Source of the DNA: Dryocosmus kuriphilus
Lineage: Eukaryota > Arthropoda > Insecta > Hymenoptera > Cynipidae
DNA length: 64,000 nt
Assembly (NCBI GenBank): GCA_038277395.1
Contig: CM076190.1
Span: forward strand, 127,130,197-127,194,196
Direction: 5' to 3'
The notes under the pieces are model-generated. The model did no database searches. It was not told where the DNA came from and was given only the letters and a program-made list of their open reading frames with translations. A program made the position numbers and the translations under genes. Shown piece after piece: positions 47,021-57,492 of the stretch (the first letter of the stretch is position 1; each line of letters starts with the position of its first letter).

Positions 47021-48894
47021 ATAACCTTCCCCTAATTATTTTCAAGCTCCAATTCCAGGATCAGACAAAAGAAAAAAAAAACAAAACACAGAACAAAACA
47101 AGACAGGAGCTTGTTAATAAATGGGGGGTTATATCCGCAAAAAGGCAAATATATGTTTGTCGGGCGCCAGATCTCGTCGATCAACTGAAATAAAATTTAA
47201 AAAAAAAAAAAAAAAAAGAAAGAGAAAAAAAAAGAAAAGCGGAACCTGAGGCTAGTCGTGGTGACAGTTTTGGTAGAGAGGGGGTGGGACTAATAGCCTA
47301 ACTTTAAATTAAAAATAAATCAAACCAAGATATTTAATAAAAATTATAAATTTTATTTTAAAATAAAAAAAAAAAAGAAATTCAATTTGAACATAAAACA
47401 TTTGTCGACTAAATCAAAAGAACCTTGAATTTTAATACAACAAAAAGATATTAATCTTAAAAAAAAATTAAGACCTTTCGTCCGTTTCTCTGGATTGGAT
47501 AAAATGGCTAAATTGAATAAAAGGGAATGGTCACAACAAGAATATGGGACACATACAACAAAATTAGGGAATGTTCCTAACAAAATTATAAAGTGTTCAT
47601 AATAAAATTAGGGAAGGGTCACAACAAGAATATGGGATACACACAACAAAATTAGGGAATGTTCCTAACAAAATTATAACAATATAATAATAATATAATA
47701 AAATGTAATAACAATAAGAATAAATGACAAGGGTCTAAAATCATACAAACAAGCAGGAACATAAAATTGCCATTACAAATACAATCTAGGAAATCTCAAA
47801 ATTCAACAACAACAAAATCATATAAAATCACAATATAAGAATTCCTTTAAATTAGCCTAATTAAATACCTTTATCTGAAGACACAATCACAAAAGAATCC
47901 CTAGATACTAAATAAAAACTTTTCACGCGAATTCCAAAATACGTCTTGATGCCCTGGAAGCTGCTCAACGAAAGGTAGGTATAAAACAGTGTTGTTGATT
48001 TCCTTCACAACCGGCTCGATCCTGATTGGCTGCCCTTCAAACATTTGGGTGGAGTTGCTATGTGACATATTTTTGTTATAGATGAAAGTTTCCAGGTTCG
48101 CAGATAGAAGGGGTGCGGCTGGAGTCCAAGTACGATGTTACATTTTCCAGTTAATGTTATTTTCAAACACTTCCAACTTGATCCAATTGATGGTAGATCG
48201 TCATATTGGTGTCCCAAATAATCCGTACGTCACACTGGCCAAAATAAACTAAATAAACTGATAAACATAATACCCCAAAAATGCGCAGGAACGTACAGCC
48301 AATTAAATGGGCCGCGTGCACAAGGCTTTTCAAGTAATATTTCTGAAAAGGATATGACGAAACCTTCCAAGGAGACGGAAACTGAAGGGTTCATAGAACA
48401 GGAATGCAGAAAGGCATAAGACACAACAATCTCATCCATCACATGATATATCCAAGGTCCTTGGGTACGATCGGAAAAATGGTCAATATCATAAAATTCT
48501 GCTGCAGTACCGGGCGGGAAAATTTGAAACATTAGAATTCCTTACAGTCACAGAAGGCGTCCTAAAAGCTTCTTCAAGTTCTTCAGTGCTCCAAAATGGA
48601 AAGTAGGATATTACAGAATAGGTCCAATAGGAGGCAGGATATAGTGGGATAATCAGGATAAAGCAGGATAATCAGGATAAGGCAGGATAATCAGGAATCT
48701 TCCATAACTCAGGCGATAATACATAAAATACAACAAAAAAATAAACTTAATTATTAACTAAACTTAAAGAACAAAATTGACCATGTCCAATCCAGGATAA
48801 ACGTGCAACTTCCAGAGCTAAGTCGAAATAATAAACTTGAATTTAATGTCACAAAATATACGTTTGTGACTTGCAAAATTTTGCAACGTCACAA
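47021..48894. other. 1.87-kb insertion within the TIR element copy
   Basis: The subterminal-repeat text breaks at GGAAACTTTA (about 47020) and resumes at CTTATACGGTA (about 48895), so this block looks inserted. On the minus strand, protein-like pieces are visible (48532-48230, IFPPGTAAEFYDIDHFSD...; and NNTVLYLPFVEQLPG near 47960). TGGCGCCCGACA at about 47171-47160, minus, resembles a retroelement primer-binding site. It could be a decayed retroelement fragment, but this is not established. It includes an 88-bp tandem duplication (47523-47679) and GCAGGATAATCAGGATAA minisatellite text (48640-48700). Confidence 0.35.
47523..47679. repeat. 88-bp tandem duplication
   Basis: GGTCACAACAAGAATATGGG through TTCCTAACAAAATTATA occurs twice, starting at 47523 and 47611, with a few differences. 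Confidence 0.85.
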
Positions 48895-49633
48895 CTTATA
48901 CGGTATTTGTGTCCGTTTTCTTATCCGGTTCTATCCGGCAATTGGTCGGTATTTAAAATTTTTCTATCTGTTTTCTTATCTGGCTCTATACGGAATATTT
49001 TCAGTACCCGCATTGCCTTATCGTACCAGGTACTCGTACTGTGAAAGCACCAAAAAAAGGATCGATAACGATCAAACACATGTATTAGATACATCTTTTC
49101 ATTCTAACTAATAGTGAAAAATTGTGGCTAAGTTATAGCCCCGACGATCGACTACTATTGTGAGACAAGAATCCCTGCGCTCCTGGCGGAATTATTCTGA
49201 ACTACTGACCAGATTGAAAACCATTTTCGGCCTTTACACCCAACTTTAGTTCCGACAAAGTTCCGGATAGGGCCAGATAAGATTCCGTCGGGTGAATAAT
49301 TCAATTTTATGATTTAAATGTCCGCTGGAAAGCCGGATGGAATCAGATAGAAAATCATTTTCGGCCTTTACACCCAGCTTTATTTCCGACAAAGTTCCGG
49401 ATAGGGTCAGATAAGATTCCTTCAGGCGAATAATTTAATTTTATGATTTAAATGTCCGCTGGAAAGCCGGATAGAACCATATAGAAAATCATTTTTGGTC
49501 TTGTCACTCAACTTTGGATCCGATAAAGTTCGGGATAGGACCGGATTAAAAATACCACTTTTAACTTAGTCAAATATAATTTCGATATGTCATCCCGAAT
49601 AGAACCCGGATTTCATCATCCGCATCATCATCA

Positions 49634-50695
49634 TTGTCCGCACTTGATTATGAAGTTCATAAATCATGCCTCAACGCTCATTGGTCGCGATATCAAACAA
49701 GTTTGGGAATAGATGTAAGAAAAAAGTTTTGCGACTACAACAGGAATTACAAGTGGAGAAAAAATGTTCCAATCAAAACGAGAGAGAGAAAAATGCAGTT
49801 AAAAAATGCAATGTTCTAGAAACCTTGATTCTTTTGAAATTCCTTTCTTGCTATTTTGAAGAGGAGGATATCTTTATTTTGGTTGTATTTTTTTTGATTT
49901 GTTATTTCCATCTCTTATGAACATTGTTCTTTGTTATTTCATTTCTTCATTTTATTAAATCAATAGTTTCATTTTTTTTTCATATGACAAGAATTTCTCA
50001 AAAATAGTTACTGTTTTCACTTGAAAAGTGAATTGGAGAAAGCTAATATCTTTTAATATTGGAGAATGAAATTATGGGCTGGGTAAGAGTTGAATTCAAT
50101 GTATTTAATTGATTAGTGATGATAATTCAAGCTCTATCTTTTCAGGATCCTAGCGTCGATGAGATAGCTGTGAAAAAGACAGGGAATTCTGATTGCTCTG
50201 TGCTGGTCGTAAAAGGTGACAACTTACTTCATTTGATTGGTAATAGTCATTTTCCCAATACAGAAAAGAAATAAAAAAAGAAGTACATTTGTGAAAAAAC
50301 CGAGGTGGAGAGCAAAAGTATAAGTTTCTGAAAGAAAGGGAACTGTTCTCCTGAAATAATCTCCGTCACTCTATAATGAATATTATTAAACTAAAATATT
50401 AATTAAGATCTTATCAGCATAATTTCCCTTTTTACAGGAATGTCCTTGTATGACGCAGTAAGCCATTTCTTAGGGGTACAATTATCAAGCAAACAGATCA
50501 TCATCATCAACAAATCTCTACCATCTCATTCGTCAACAAGTTGAAAAACATTATATGATTTATGTTTCAGGACGCTCCTCAGTTCAATCTTTCGAAAAGA
50601 GGCAAGCGAGAAATGAAAAAAAGAGGTGAAAAATTCGAGCCAGATAAACCAGCAATAAAGTTGATGATGAAAATTGTGAAATACAAAATATTTAA
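49634..50695 (+). CDS. Candidate spliced small gene between TIR copies
   Basis: Three exons with consistent phase are visible. 50146-50239 follows TCTTTTCAG and ends before GTAATA (DPSVDEIAVKKTGNSDCSVL, then VVKGDNLLHLI). 50438-50457 follows TTTTTACAG and ends before GTAAGC (MSLYDA). 50571-50695 follows TATGTTTCAG (DAPQFNLSKRGKREMKKRG...KIVKYKIFN, stop). An upstream exon may lie in 49634-49820, where a Lys/Glu/Gln-rich coiled-coil-like frame (KKKVLRLQQELQVEKK) occurs, but its donor is uncertain. No family is recognised. It might be cargo of a fold-back transposon, part of an old transposon gene, or a host gene. Confidence 0.45.
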
Positions 50696-50890
50696 TTGAA
50701 ATTATATGTATTTTTATTATAAGTATAATCTCACTAGTATATTTATAATGTTATTAATAACTATAAAATGTAAAAATAAAAATAATTGAAAGTAATCTAG
50801 TTTTTCCAGAATTTTTAGGAATTTTCTCTATGAAGTGTCAGAGGAAATCCCTAAACACTTGCGTAAAGTTCCAACTTCTTTGTGAACCTT

Positions 50891-52032
50891 CCCTGCTTAA
50901 AATGACGGATAGGATCCGATAGAACCATATAACAAACCGGATGATAGACCGGACAGCCCACTTCGGATTCTTATCTGGCCCTATTCGGGTCTTATGCGGT
51001 TCGTAATATCTTTCGCGGAAAAATAGCGGTCTTATCTGGGTTCTATTCGGGATGACATATCGAAATTATATTTGACTAAGTTAAAAGTGGTATTTAATCC
51101 GGTCCCATCCGGAACTTTATCGGAACCAAAGTTGAGTGACAAGACCAAAAATGATTTTCTATTTGGTTCTATCCGGCTTTCCAGCGGACATGTAAATCAT
51201 AAAATTGAATTATTCGCCCGACGGAATCTTATCTGGCCCTATCCGGAACTTTTTCGGAACTAAAGTTGGGTATAAAGGCCGAAAATGGTTTTCTATCTGG
51301 TTCTATCCGGCTTTCCAGCGGACATTTAAATCATAAAATCGAATTATTCGCCCGACGGAATCTTATCTGACCCTATCCGGAACTTTGTCGGAACTAAAGC
51401 TGGGTGTAAAGGCCGAAAATGGTTTTCTATCTGGTCAGTAGTTCAGAATAATTCCGCCAGGAGCGCAGGGATTCTTGTCTCACAATAGTAGTCGATCGTC
51501 GGGGCTATAAGTTAGCCACAATTTTTCTCTATTAGTTAGAATGAAAAGATGTATCTAATACATCTGTTTGATCGTCATCGATCCTCTTTTTGGTGCTTTC
51601 ACAGTACAAGTATCTGGTAGGATAAGGCAATGCGGGTACTGAAAATATTCCGCATAGAGCCAGATAAGAAACCAGATAGAAAAATTATAAATACCGACAA
51701 ACTGCCGGATAGAACCTGATAAGAAAACAAACACAAGTACCGTATAAGTTTCCGGATAGAACTAGATAAGAAACCGGAACGGGCTATGCGGGCGCTGAAA
51801 ATATTCCGTGCAGAGCCAGATAAGAAACCAGATAGAAAAATTTTAAATACCGATCAATTGCCAGATAGAACTGGATAAGAAATCGTAAAGGACAAAAGAA
51901 GGGCCGAGAATATTCCGTATAGAGACAGATAAAAAACCAGACACAAATACCGTATAAGTTTCCGGATAGAACGCGATAATATTCCGAATCCTATCCGTCT
52001 CTATCGGATCCTATCTGGAATTTTTAGCAGGG
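50891..52032 (+). mobile_element. 1.14-kb CCC-ended TIR element
   Basis: The left end CCCTGCTTAAAATGACGGAT and reversed right end CCCTGCTAAAAATTCCAGAT are inverted repeats extending about 40 bp through GGATAGGATCCGATAGA-type text. TT flanks both sides. The outside flanks rejoin as AACTTCTTTGTGAACCTT then TCTATGAATTC, matching a local minisatellite unit (AACTTCTTTGGGAATTTTCC, near 52123), which supports the boundaries. The interior is crowded with TCTATCCGG, CCGGATAGA and TATCTGG words. No transposase frame. Confidence 0.8.
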
Positions 52033-52370
52033 TTTCTATGAATTCAAAAGGAAAATTATCAACTTTTTGGCGATTTTCCGTACGGAATGTTAAGGAAAAT
52101 TCCAAAAGTCTTAGATAAATAAGGAACTTCTTTGGGAATTTTCCTATGAATTTAAAGGGAAAATTCGCAAAAATGTTGTGAGTTTACCTAAGATTTTGGG
52201 AATTTTTCCGACGAAATGTTAGGAAAAATCTCCAAACTCTCAGGTAAACTCCCAACATTTTTGGTAATTTTCCTACGAAATGTCAGGGAAAATTTCCAAA
52301 CTCAGGTAAATCCCCAACATTTTTCGAAATTTCCCCTAACAAATGTTAGGAAAATTCCCAAAGTGATACA
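52033..52370. repeat. Minisatellite of GGAATTTTCC-type units
   Basis: Diverged tandem units containing GGAAAATTCCAAA, GGAATTTTTCCGACGAAATG and CCTACGAAATGTCAGGGAA. Similar text lies left of the inserted element at 50805-50890, so the element sits inside this array. Confidence 0.6.
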
Positions 52371-54690
52371 GTACAAAGCTTGACAATTTGTTTTTGGGAA
52401 AAATCCCAAAAAATTTTTATGGTGCAGCTACAAATAAATTTTCAGCTTACGGTTTTCATTCGATTTGATGGTAAGTTCGTTTCTTTTAAAAACGAATGTA
52501 CGTTAAATTACACATTGGTTCAACAGAGTATACATTTGAAACACTTTCTTAAAATGATTAACTTAACAAAGAATATAAAAACATTTCTTTGTTCTTTCAC
52601 AACGGACATATAATAGTAAAAAAAATTTTATTTAAACGTAAATATTCTGACCTGAGGCAGAAGCTCACTTAAAAATGACTTCCAAGAGTATTGGTTCAAT
52701 AATATTTTTAAATTTTTATAAAAAAATAAGTGAGTAAATGTTATTTCTTCTTCATTCGGGATATTTAAACATATTAGAACCATATTTTGAGAAGTAAATG
52801 AAACTGAAATAATGTTAACTTAAAATTTAAATAAGTTAAACATCAAAGGTTAATTGTTTAGAATAAACTTAATGTAAAATTGATAATTTGGTGGGTTTTC
52901 AACGTAAAATTTTCGTTTCTTTCAACAGAATCAACTATAAGTATTTTACCAATGACATTTTGCTATGATATTTTGCAAATATACATTCGTCGTAAATTAT
53001 TTAAACATAATGCAATGAGCAAATGCATTTTTTCACATTGTACATTAAAATAAATTGACTTTTCTTTTAGTAAAATCAACTGCTAATATTTTGTTATAAA
53101 CAAATAAATGCTTTGAAAAAGTCTTCTGGGGATTGGATACGGTTTGTCACTTAATTCGAACCAAAGAACAGTTTATAGATAAAAATAATTTTTCAATTGA
53201 ATTAATGAAATTAATTAAATAATTTTTTACTTTATAAATAAGTTTTATAAACAAAACACGTATTTATGATAGAATACATGTTTTTCGACGGAGTCGACAA
53301 CAAATTACTCGCCAATGACACCTAGCTGTCATATTTAGTTATGTAATAACAATTGATGATTGTTTCAAAAAAATTAATTAGCAAATGCACTATTGGTCTG
53401 CTTCTCGAAGTAAACAATTGATTCTATCATGGTAATCAAACGTAAATAAAATTTCATAAACTTTTAAAGACATAAAGATGAAAACAAATAATTGCTATTT
53501 CTAATAACAATTTTTTAAACCAGTTTGTAGCATTTAGCATTTATAAACATTTATGAAAAAATTAACTTTTTTCACAACTAGAGTTAAAAAAAAAAGAATG
53601 GGTGAAAAAAAACAGTAAAAAATATATTTAGTTTAATATGTTGGGCATCGTATCCATATAAGGAAAAAAACACCATGTAGAAATCTTTTTGAAATAATTA
53701 TTATGAGAACTTATTTTTGTAAACTACTGCTGGAAAAGGAAAGCGGGGGGGGGGGGGGGATTAGAAAAAATAACAGGTAAACAACTTTTTAAAACCATAC
53801 AATGAAAAAGCGCTTCTCGCGTCAGAGTTTCCGGCAAAGGGCTCAAAGGACTCTTGGGAAAAGATACTGTATCCCAACCTTGTACCACTCTGTCCCAATC
53901 TTATACCATTTTCCTCCAAACTTTTACTATTTTGTTCCAATCTTATGCCACTTTGTCACCACTTTATGTCAGTTTGCTACACATTTTTCATTTCATTTTT
54001 TTCCTCCTCCCATAGGTACCTTCTTCTCTCTCACCACCTTTTTCGTGTCCCTACGCCCCATACCTTATAAACCTTTTTCTTAAATTGTTACCATTCCCCT
54101 TTCCAAATAAAAAATTTTAAAAAATTAAATTATCTGAAAAGAATTTTTTAAATTTAGGATTATAAAGTATTAGAGTTATCTTTAATAATTCGATTAATAT
54201 CTACAAACAATTAAAATGAAAGGAAAATTGAAAGAAATTAAGAAACAAGATTATATAAAAAGGACACCGGATTATTCGAATACAACACATTACGAAGTAG
54301 TCACAAAAAATTAAGAAAAATTGAAAGGAATTTAAAAAGTACTCAGAATAAAAAAGTTAAACTGATTATTTGGATTATTACTTGACAAATAAAACCCAAG
54401 CGCGCAGGGAGGCGAGGCCACATTGTTATTGTTATAATGATATATAATTGCTAATAATAAATGTCATACGATCTACATGAATCCATCTTTTTTTATTAAA
54501 GGATAAAATGTTATCTTCTTTTTCAACAATTATTGCGTAATAAGTAATGTTTCCTCTAGATTGTGAATAATAATGCCATAAATCTAAAGTACTTTTTCGA
54601 TTTCAGTGTGTCAGAATCAGCGTTATGAAATACAAATAATTAAAAATGATATATGAGATAACGAATAGTACATATAAACAGAAAAATTTC
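52371..54690. other. AT-rich stretch, no gene recognised
   Basis: Contains a 15-base G run (53745-53759) and a degenerate 20-25-bp tandem repeat (53865-53985, TTGTACCACT/TTATGCCACTTTGTC words), which creates a short Phe/Pro-rich frame that is not called a gene. Confidence 0.4.
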
Positions 54691-54698
54691 TAAGAATA

Positions 54699-54730
54699 TT
54701 TATAAGTAACACTGATCGGAATTCTTCAGT
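54699..54730 (+). promoter_or_regulatory. Core promoter: TATA box and TCAGT initiator
   Basis: TTTATAAGT (54699-54707) lies about 28 bp before the arthropod initiator TTCAGT (54725-54730), predicting transcription from about 54728 and a 5' UTR of about 26 nt before the ATG at 54754. At the paralogue (56190-56235) the TATA position reads TTTATTGC and the initiator TGAAGT, so both appear decayed. Confidence 0.55.
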
Positions 54731-54753
54731 CGCGTGTTCTTTATTTTAAGAAA

Positions 54754-55309
54754 ATGAAGAACGTAATTGGTATTCTGTGTTTCTTTTTGGTGTTTTTGCC
54801 TAATCCTATTGGTAAAGATATATATTTACATAATTTAAAGTTAATTTTTAATTGCAGTATATTTATTTCCAACTCAAATTGTTCAAATTAATAATTAATA
54901 CAATAATCAGTTTCCTACTTATAGTTTTTTCGTTGCAGAATTACGAACATATAGTCAAACAAAATACGGTACCTTTCACATTATTACTACACTTCATTAC
55001 GAAGATCCTTGGGGTATGTTTAAGGAAATTCCAGCAGGCTATTATCAAGTAGGAGCAAATAAAGATTTCATCATTGGAGTATTTTTAAACAATGTTTTGC
55101 ACCCATTCATATTTCTTATGAACGATAACTATGAAAGAATTATTATTCGCCGAGATGACAACGCTTTTGTGCCAATATCAAGGGACGATTCTTTGAATGG
55201 TCTTTTCTATAAACCATTACCGTCAGGAAACGTTATTACGACTCTTAAAGCCATTCGACATAGTGATGCATTCGAGCAAAATGAGATTAATAAAAAATTA
55301 AGTCATTAA
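54754..55309 (+). CDS. Small secreted protein, 142 aa, two exons
   Basis: Exon 1 (54754-54811) encodes a signal peptide, MKNVIGILCFFLVFLPNPI, with donor GTAAAG. Exon 2 (54939-55309, acceptor TCGTTGCAG) joins in phase 1 and encodes ELRTYSQTKYGTFHIITTLH, then IPAGYYQVGANKDFIIGVFL, HPFIFLMNDNYERIIIRRDD, FVPISRDDSLNGLFYKPL and a charged tail ending KKLSH. The mature chain has no cysteine. AATAAA at 55458-55463 is the likely poly(A) signal. The downstream paralogue (56252-60324) shares exon sizes and the core PAGYYQVG/PPGVYRVG...II.G...VPIS..D.LN.LF pattern, which supports a real coding gene. Family and function not recognised; an extracellular role is inferred only from the signal peptide. Confidence 0.72.
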
Positions 55310-55315
55310 TTCATC

Positions 55316-56251
55316 TTGCGTCTCAAAAAAAATATCAATCTTTTCTTGTTGGCAACCAAGAATTTTCCAAAAGTTGTCGGAATTAAGAAAATATAATGTG
55401 GAACAATAACCTAAGAATACAATTGTAATTATGGTTTTAGCTTTAGATGTATTAAGGAATAAAGAAAATATAAGGTTGTAAAATGTTTGACTTTTTTATG
55501 CTTTAATTGTTACAAAGAGGTCCATACTCTAGATCTTTACATTTTTCTACATTATTTATATCATAAGGATCTTAGAATATTTTTTGAGAAAGTTCTTTCG
55601 AAACTTTATTTTAATACAAAACAAGTGTTTAATGTTGTTCTTTGTTAATGTAAAGTTTGAAAAAGAGTTTAGATTAAAAATACAAACTTATTAAGAAATA
55701 CATTTTTACAATATTTAACAAAAAAATTTTATTGAATTGATTTAACGTGGTGAATTGTGCTCAATACGATTAATTAATTAATAATTAATTAAGTTTATCA
55801 CGAACAGCTGAGCATGTCAAAGTCTAGAAGGTTCTGAGGCCCTCGTGGATGGCTTTGAAGGCTCTCGCGGGAGACTCTGGAGACTGGTGGGAGGCTGTTG
55901 ACAATGAACGCGTCAACCATAAATTTAAAAAATTTGATCATTTTCTCGAATGCTTTAAATCGCAACTGTGTACAAATATGCAAACATTTCCTTAGTCGAA
56001 AGATAAAATGTTATTACGTCTTCCAGCAAATGGTGACGTTTTTACTGCATAATAAATAATTTTGTTCTCTCTAAATTGTAGGTACATATAACGTCATAAA
56101 TATGTACAGTCGTGATGAATAAAAAACAAATAATTTATTATGATGAATGAGGTAGCGACTAGTATAAGATACACTGAAAATTTGGAAGATTATTTATTGC
56201 TTAAATTCTTATGCATAATATTCTGAAGTTGGTTTCCTTAATTTCAAAAAA
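55316..56251. other. Intergenic region with duplicated upstream sequence
   Basis: From about 56000 the text (AATGTTATTACGTCTTCCAG, ACTGCATAATAAATAATTTTG) parallels the region upstream of the first gene (54510-54560), so the tandem duplication included flanking DNA. A minus-strand frame at 55798-55983 is not supported as a gene. Confidence 0.5.
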
Positions 56252-57260
56252 ATGAGGAACATCATTGGTATTCTGTGTTTTACTTTTTTGATTTTCACTA
56301 ATCCTGTTGGTAAGTATATTAAATTCTATAGTTTAAAGTGCTTTTTTATTTGTATCAAATTTGTATCCTATTCTAAATCATACAAATTAAAATAACTCTT
56401 TCGCCCCCAAAGTAATAGAAGTTAAATAGTTCTTCACCGATATAAAATTTTGTTCTTTTAAATTGAAGTTGATTAAATTTTGAAGGAGCCTTGGAGGCCG
56501 ATTTAAAAAAAATCCCAATAATTTGTTATTTAAGCTGAATAGTTTACTCTCGATGAACGGAGATTTTTGTTATAGATTGAATTCCCTGATTACATTGTTC
56601 TAAACAAATTAATGGATAAAACTGGCATCTGCTGCATTTTCGTTGTTTCAGAGCATTATTTATACTGATTTCGTCGTTGAATTTTGTAAAAATAATAAGA
56701 TAATGAACTGAAAAGCGGTTTTTCGAAGTTCCTACTTCAAAAGTGCCCCAGCCACTCGTTTTTCTACCTAGAGGGTTTTGTTCTGGGCTCAAAATGTCGG
56801 AAATTTATTCAGCTAAATGTCCCCATATACGTGACTCTATATGAACCACAAGGATCCTTTTCATATGGACGTCCACATATTATTCTTGAGATGAAAAGTG
56901 ACTACGCTAAACAGAAAAATTTTCTTCGTCCAGCAATGCGAATTTCCAAATCAGTATACATACATAACGCATTCAAACACCGACATTGCATCAAATGTCA
57001 GTTTTATACAATAATTTGTTTTATACGCCACAGCCATGATTCATGCGTATTACTTGCTTGTTTTGAGCCACTTAAGTAGTTTTTTATCGGCCAGTAGTGA
57101 GAGCAGTACAATAATAGTCGCATTAATGTACTAGGCCAATAATAAGAACTCGCGCATGTGCAGTTGCATTCTCCTCGTAGTCATTATTCCTCCACACCAC
57201 TGGAACTTGGAAGCAATATTTATTGTACGTGATAAATCTACAGACAGAGAGAGACAGAGA

Positions 57261-57274
57261 GGGGGGGGGGGGGG
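57261..57274. repeat. G homopolymer after GA repeat
   Basis: GACAGAGAGAGACAGAGA followed by 14 G, in the paralogue intron. Confidence 0.9.
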
Positions 57275-57492
57275 TCTCAAATTTTTGAAAATTGTCCTCC
57301 CCATTGATAATGATAATATATGATAATCGAGGGCAAGAAACTTTCAAATCATGCTTTTGGTTCATAAACTATAGCATGCACCATGGAGCTAAAGTTGGTA
57401 TTTAGCCTTTTGTGTTCGCAATACTTGTATTGCAAACTCACACTTGGCGTAAAAAGACCGACTTACGCTCTATGGTACACAATTTCCTAAGT

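Larger units (their letters stand above)
46788..49606 (-). mobile_element. CCC-ended TIR element, inverted truncated copy
   Basis: The end CCCTGCTAAAAATGCCAGA followed by CAGGATCCGTTAGAGA matches the reversed right end of the element at 50891-52032. The copy then carries many CTATCCGG and TATCTGG words, continuing at 48895-49606 after a 1.87-kb interruption. It ends in CGAATAGAACCCGG without its second terminus. An alternative is that 46788-52032 is one 5.2-kb fold-back element, since TT also flanks those two outer ends; the flank evidence at 50891 favours two separate copies. Confidence 0.7.

Noticed and set aside
53802..54083. Phe/Pro-rich protein of 93 codons
   Set aside because: It is generated by a degenerate short tandem repeat.
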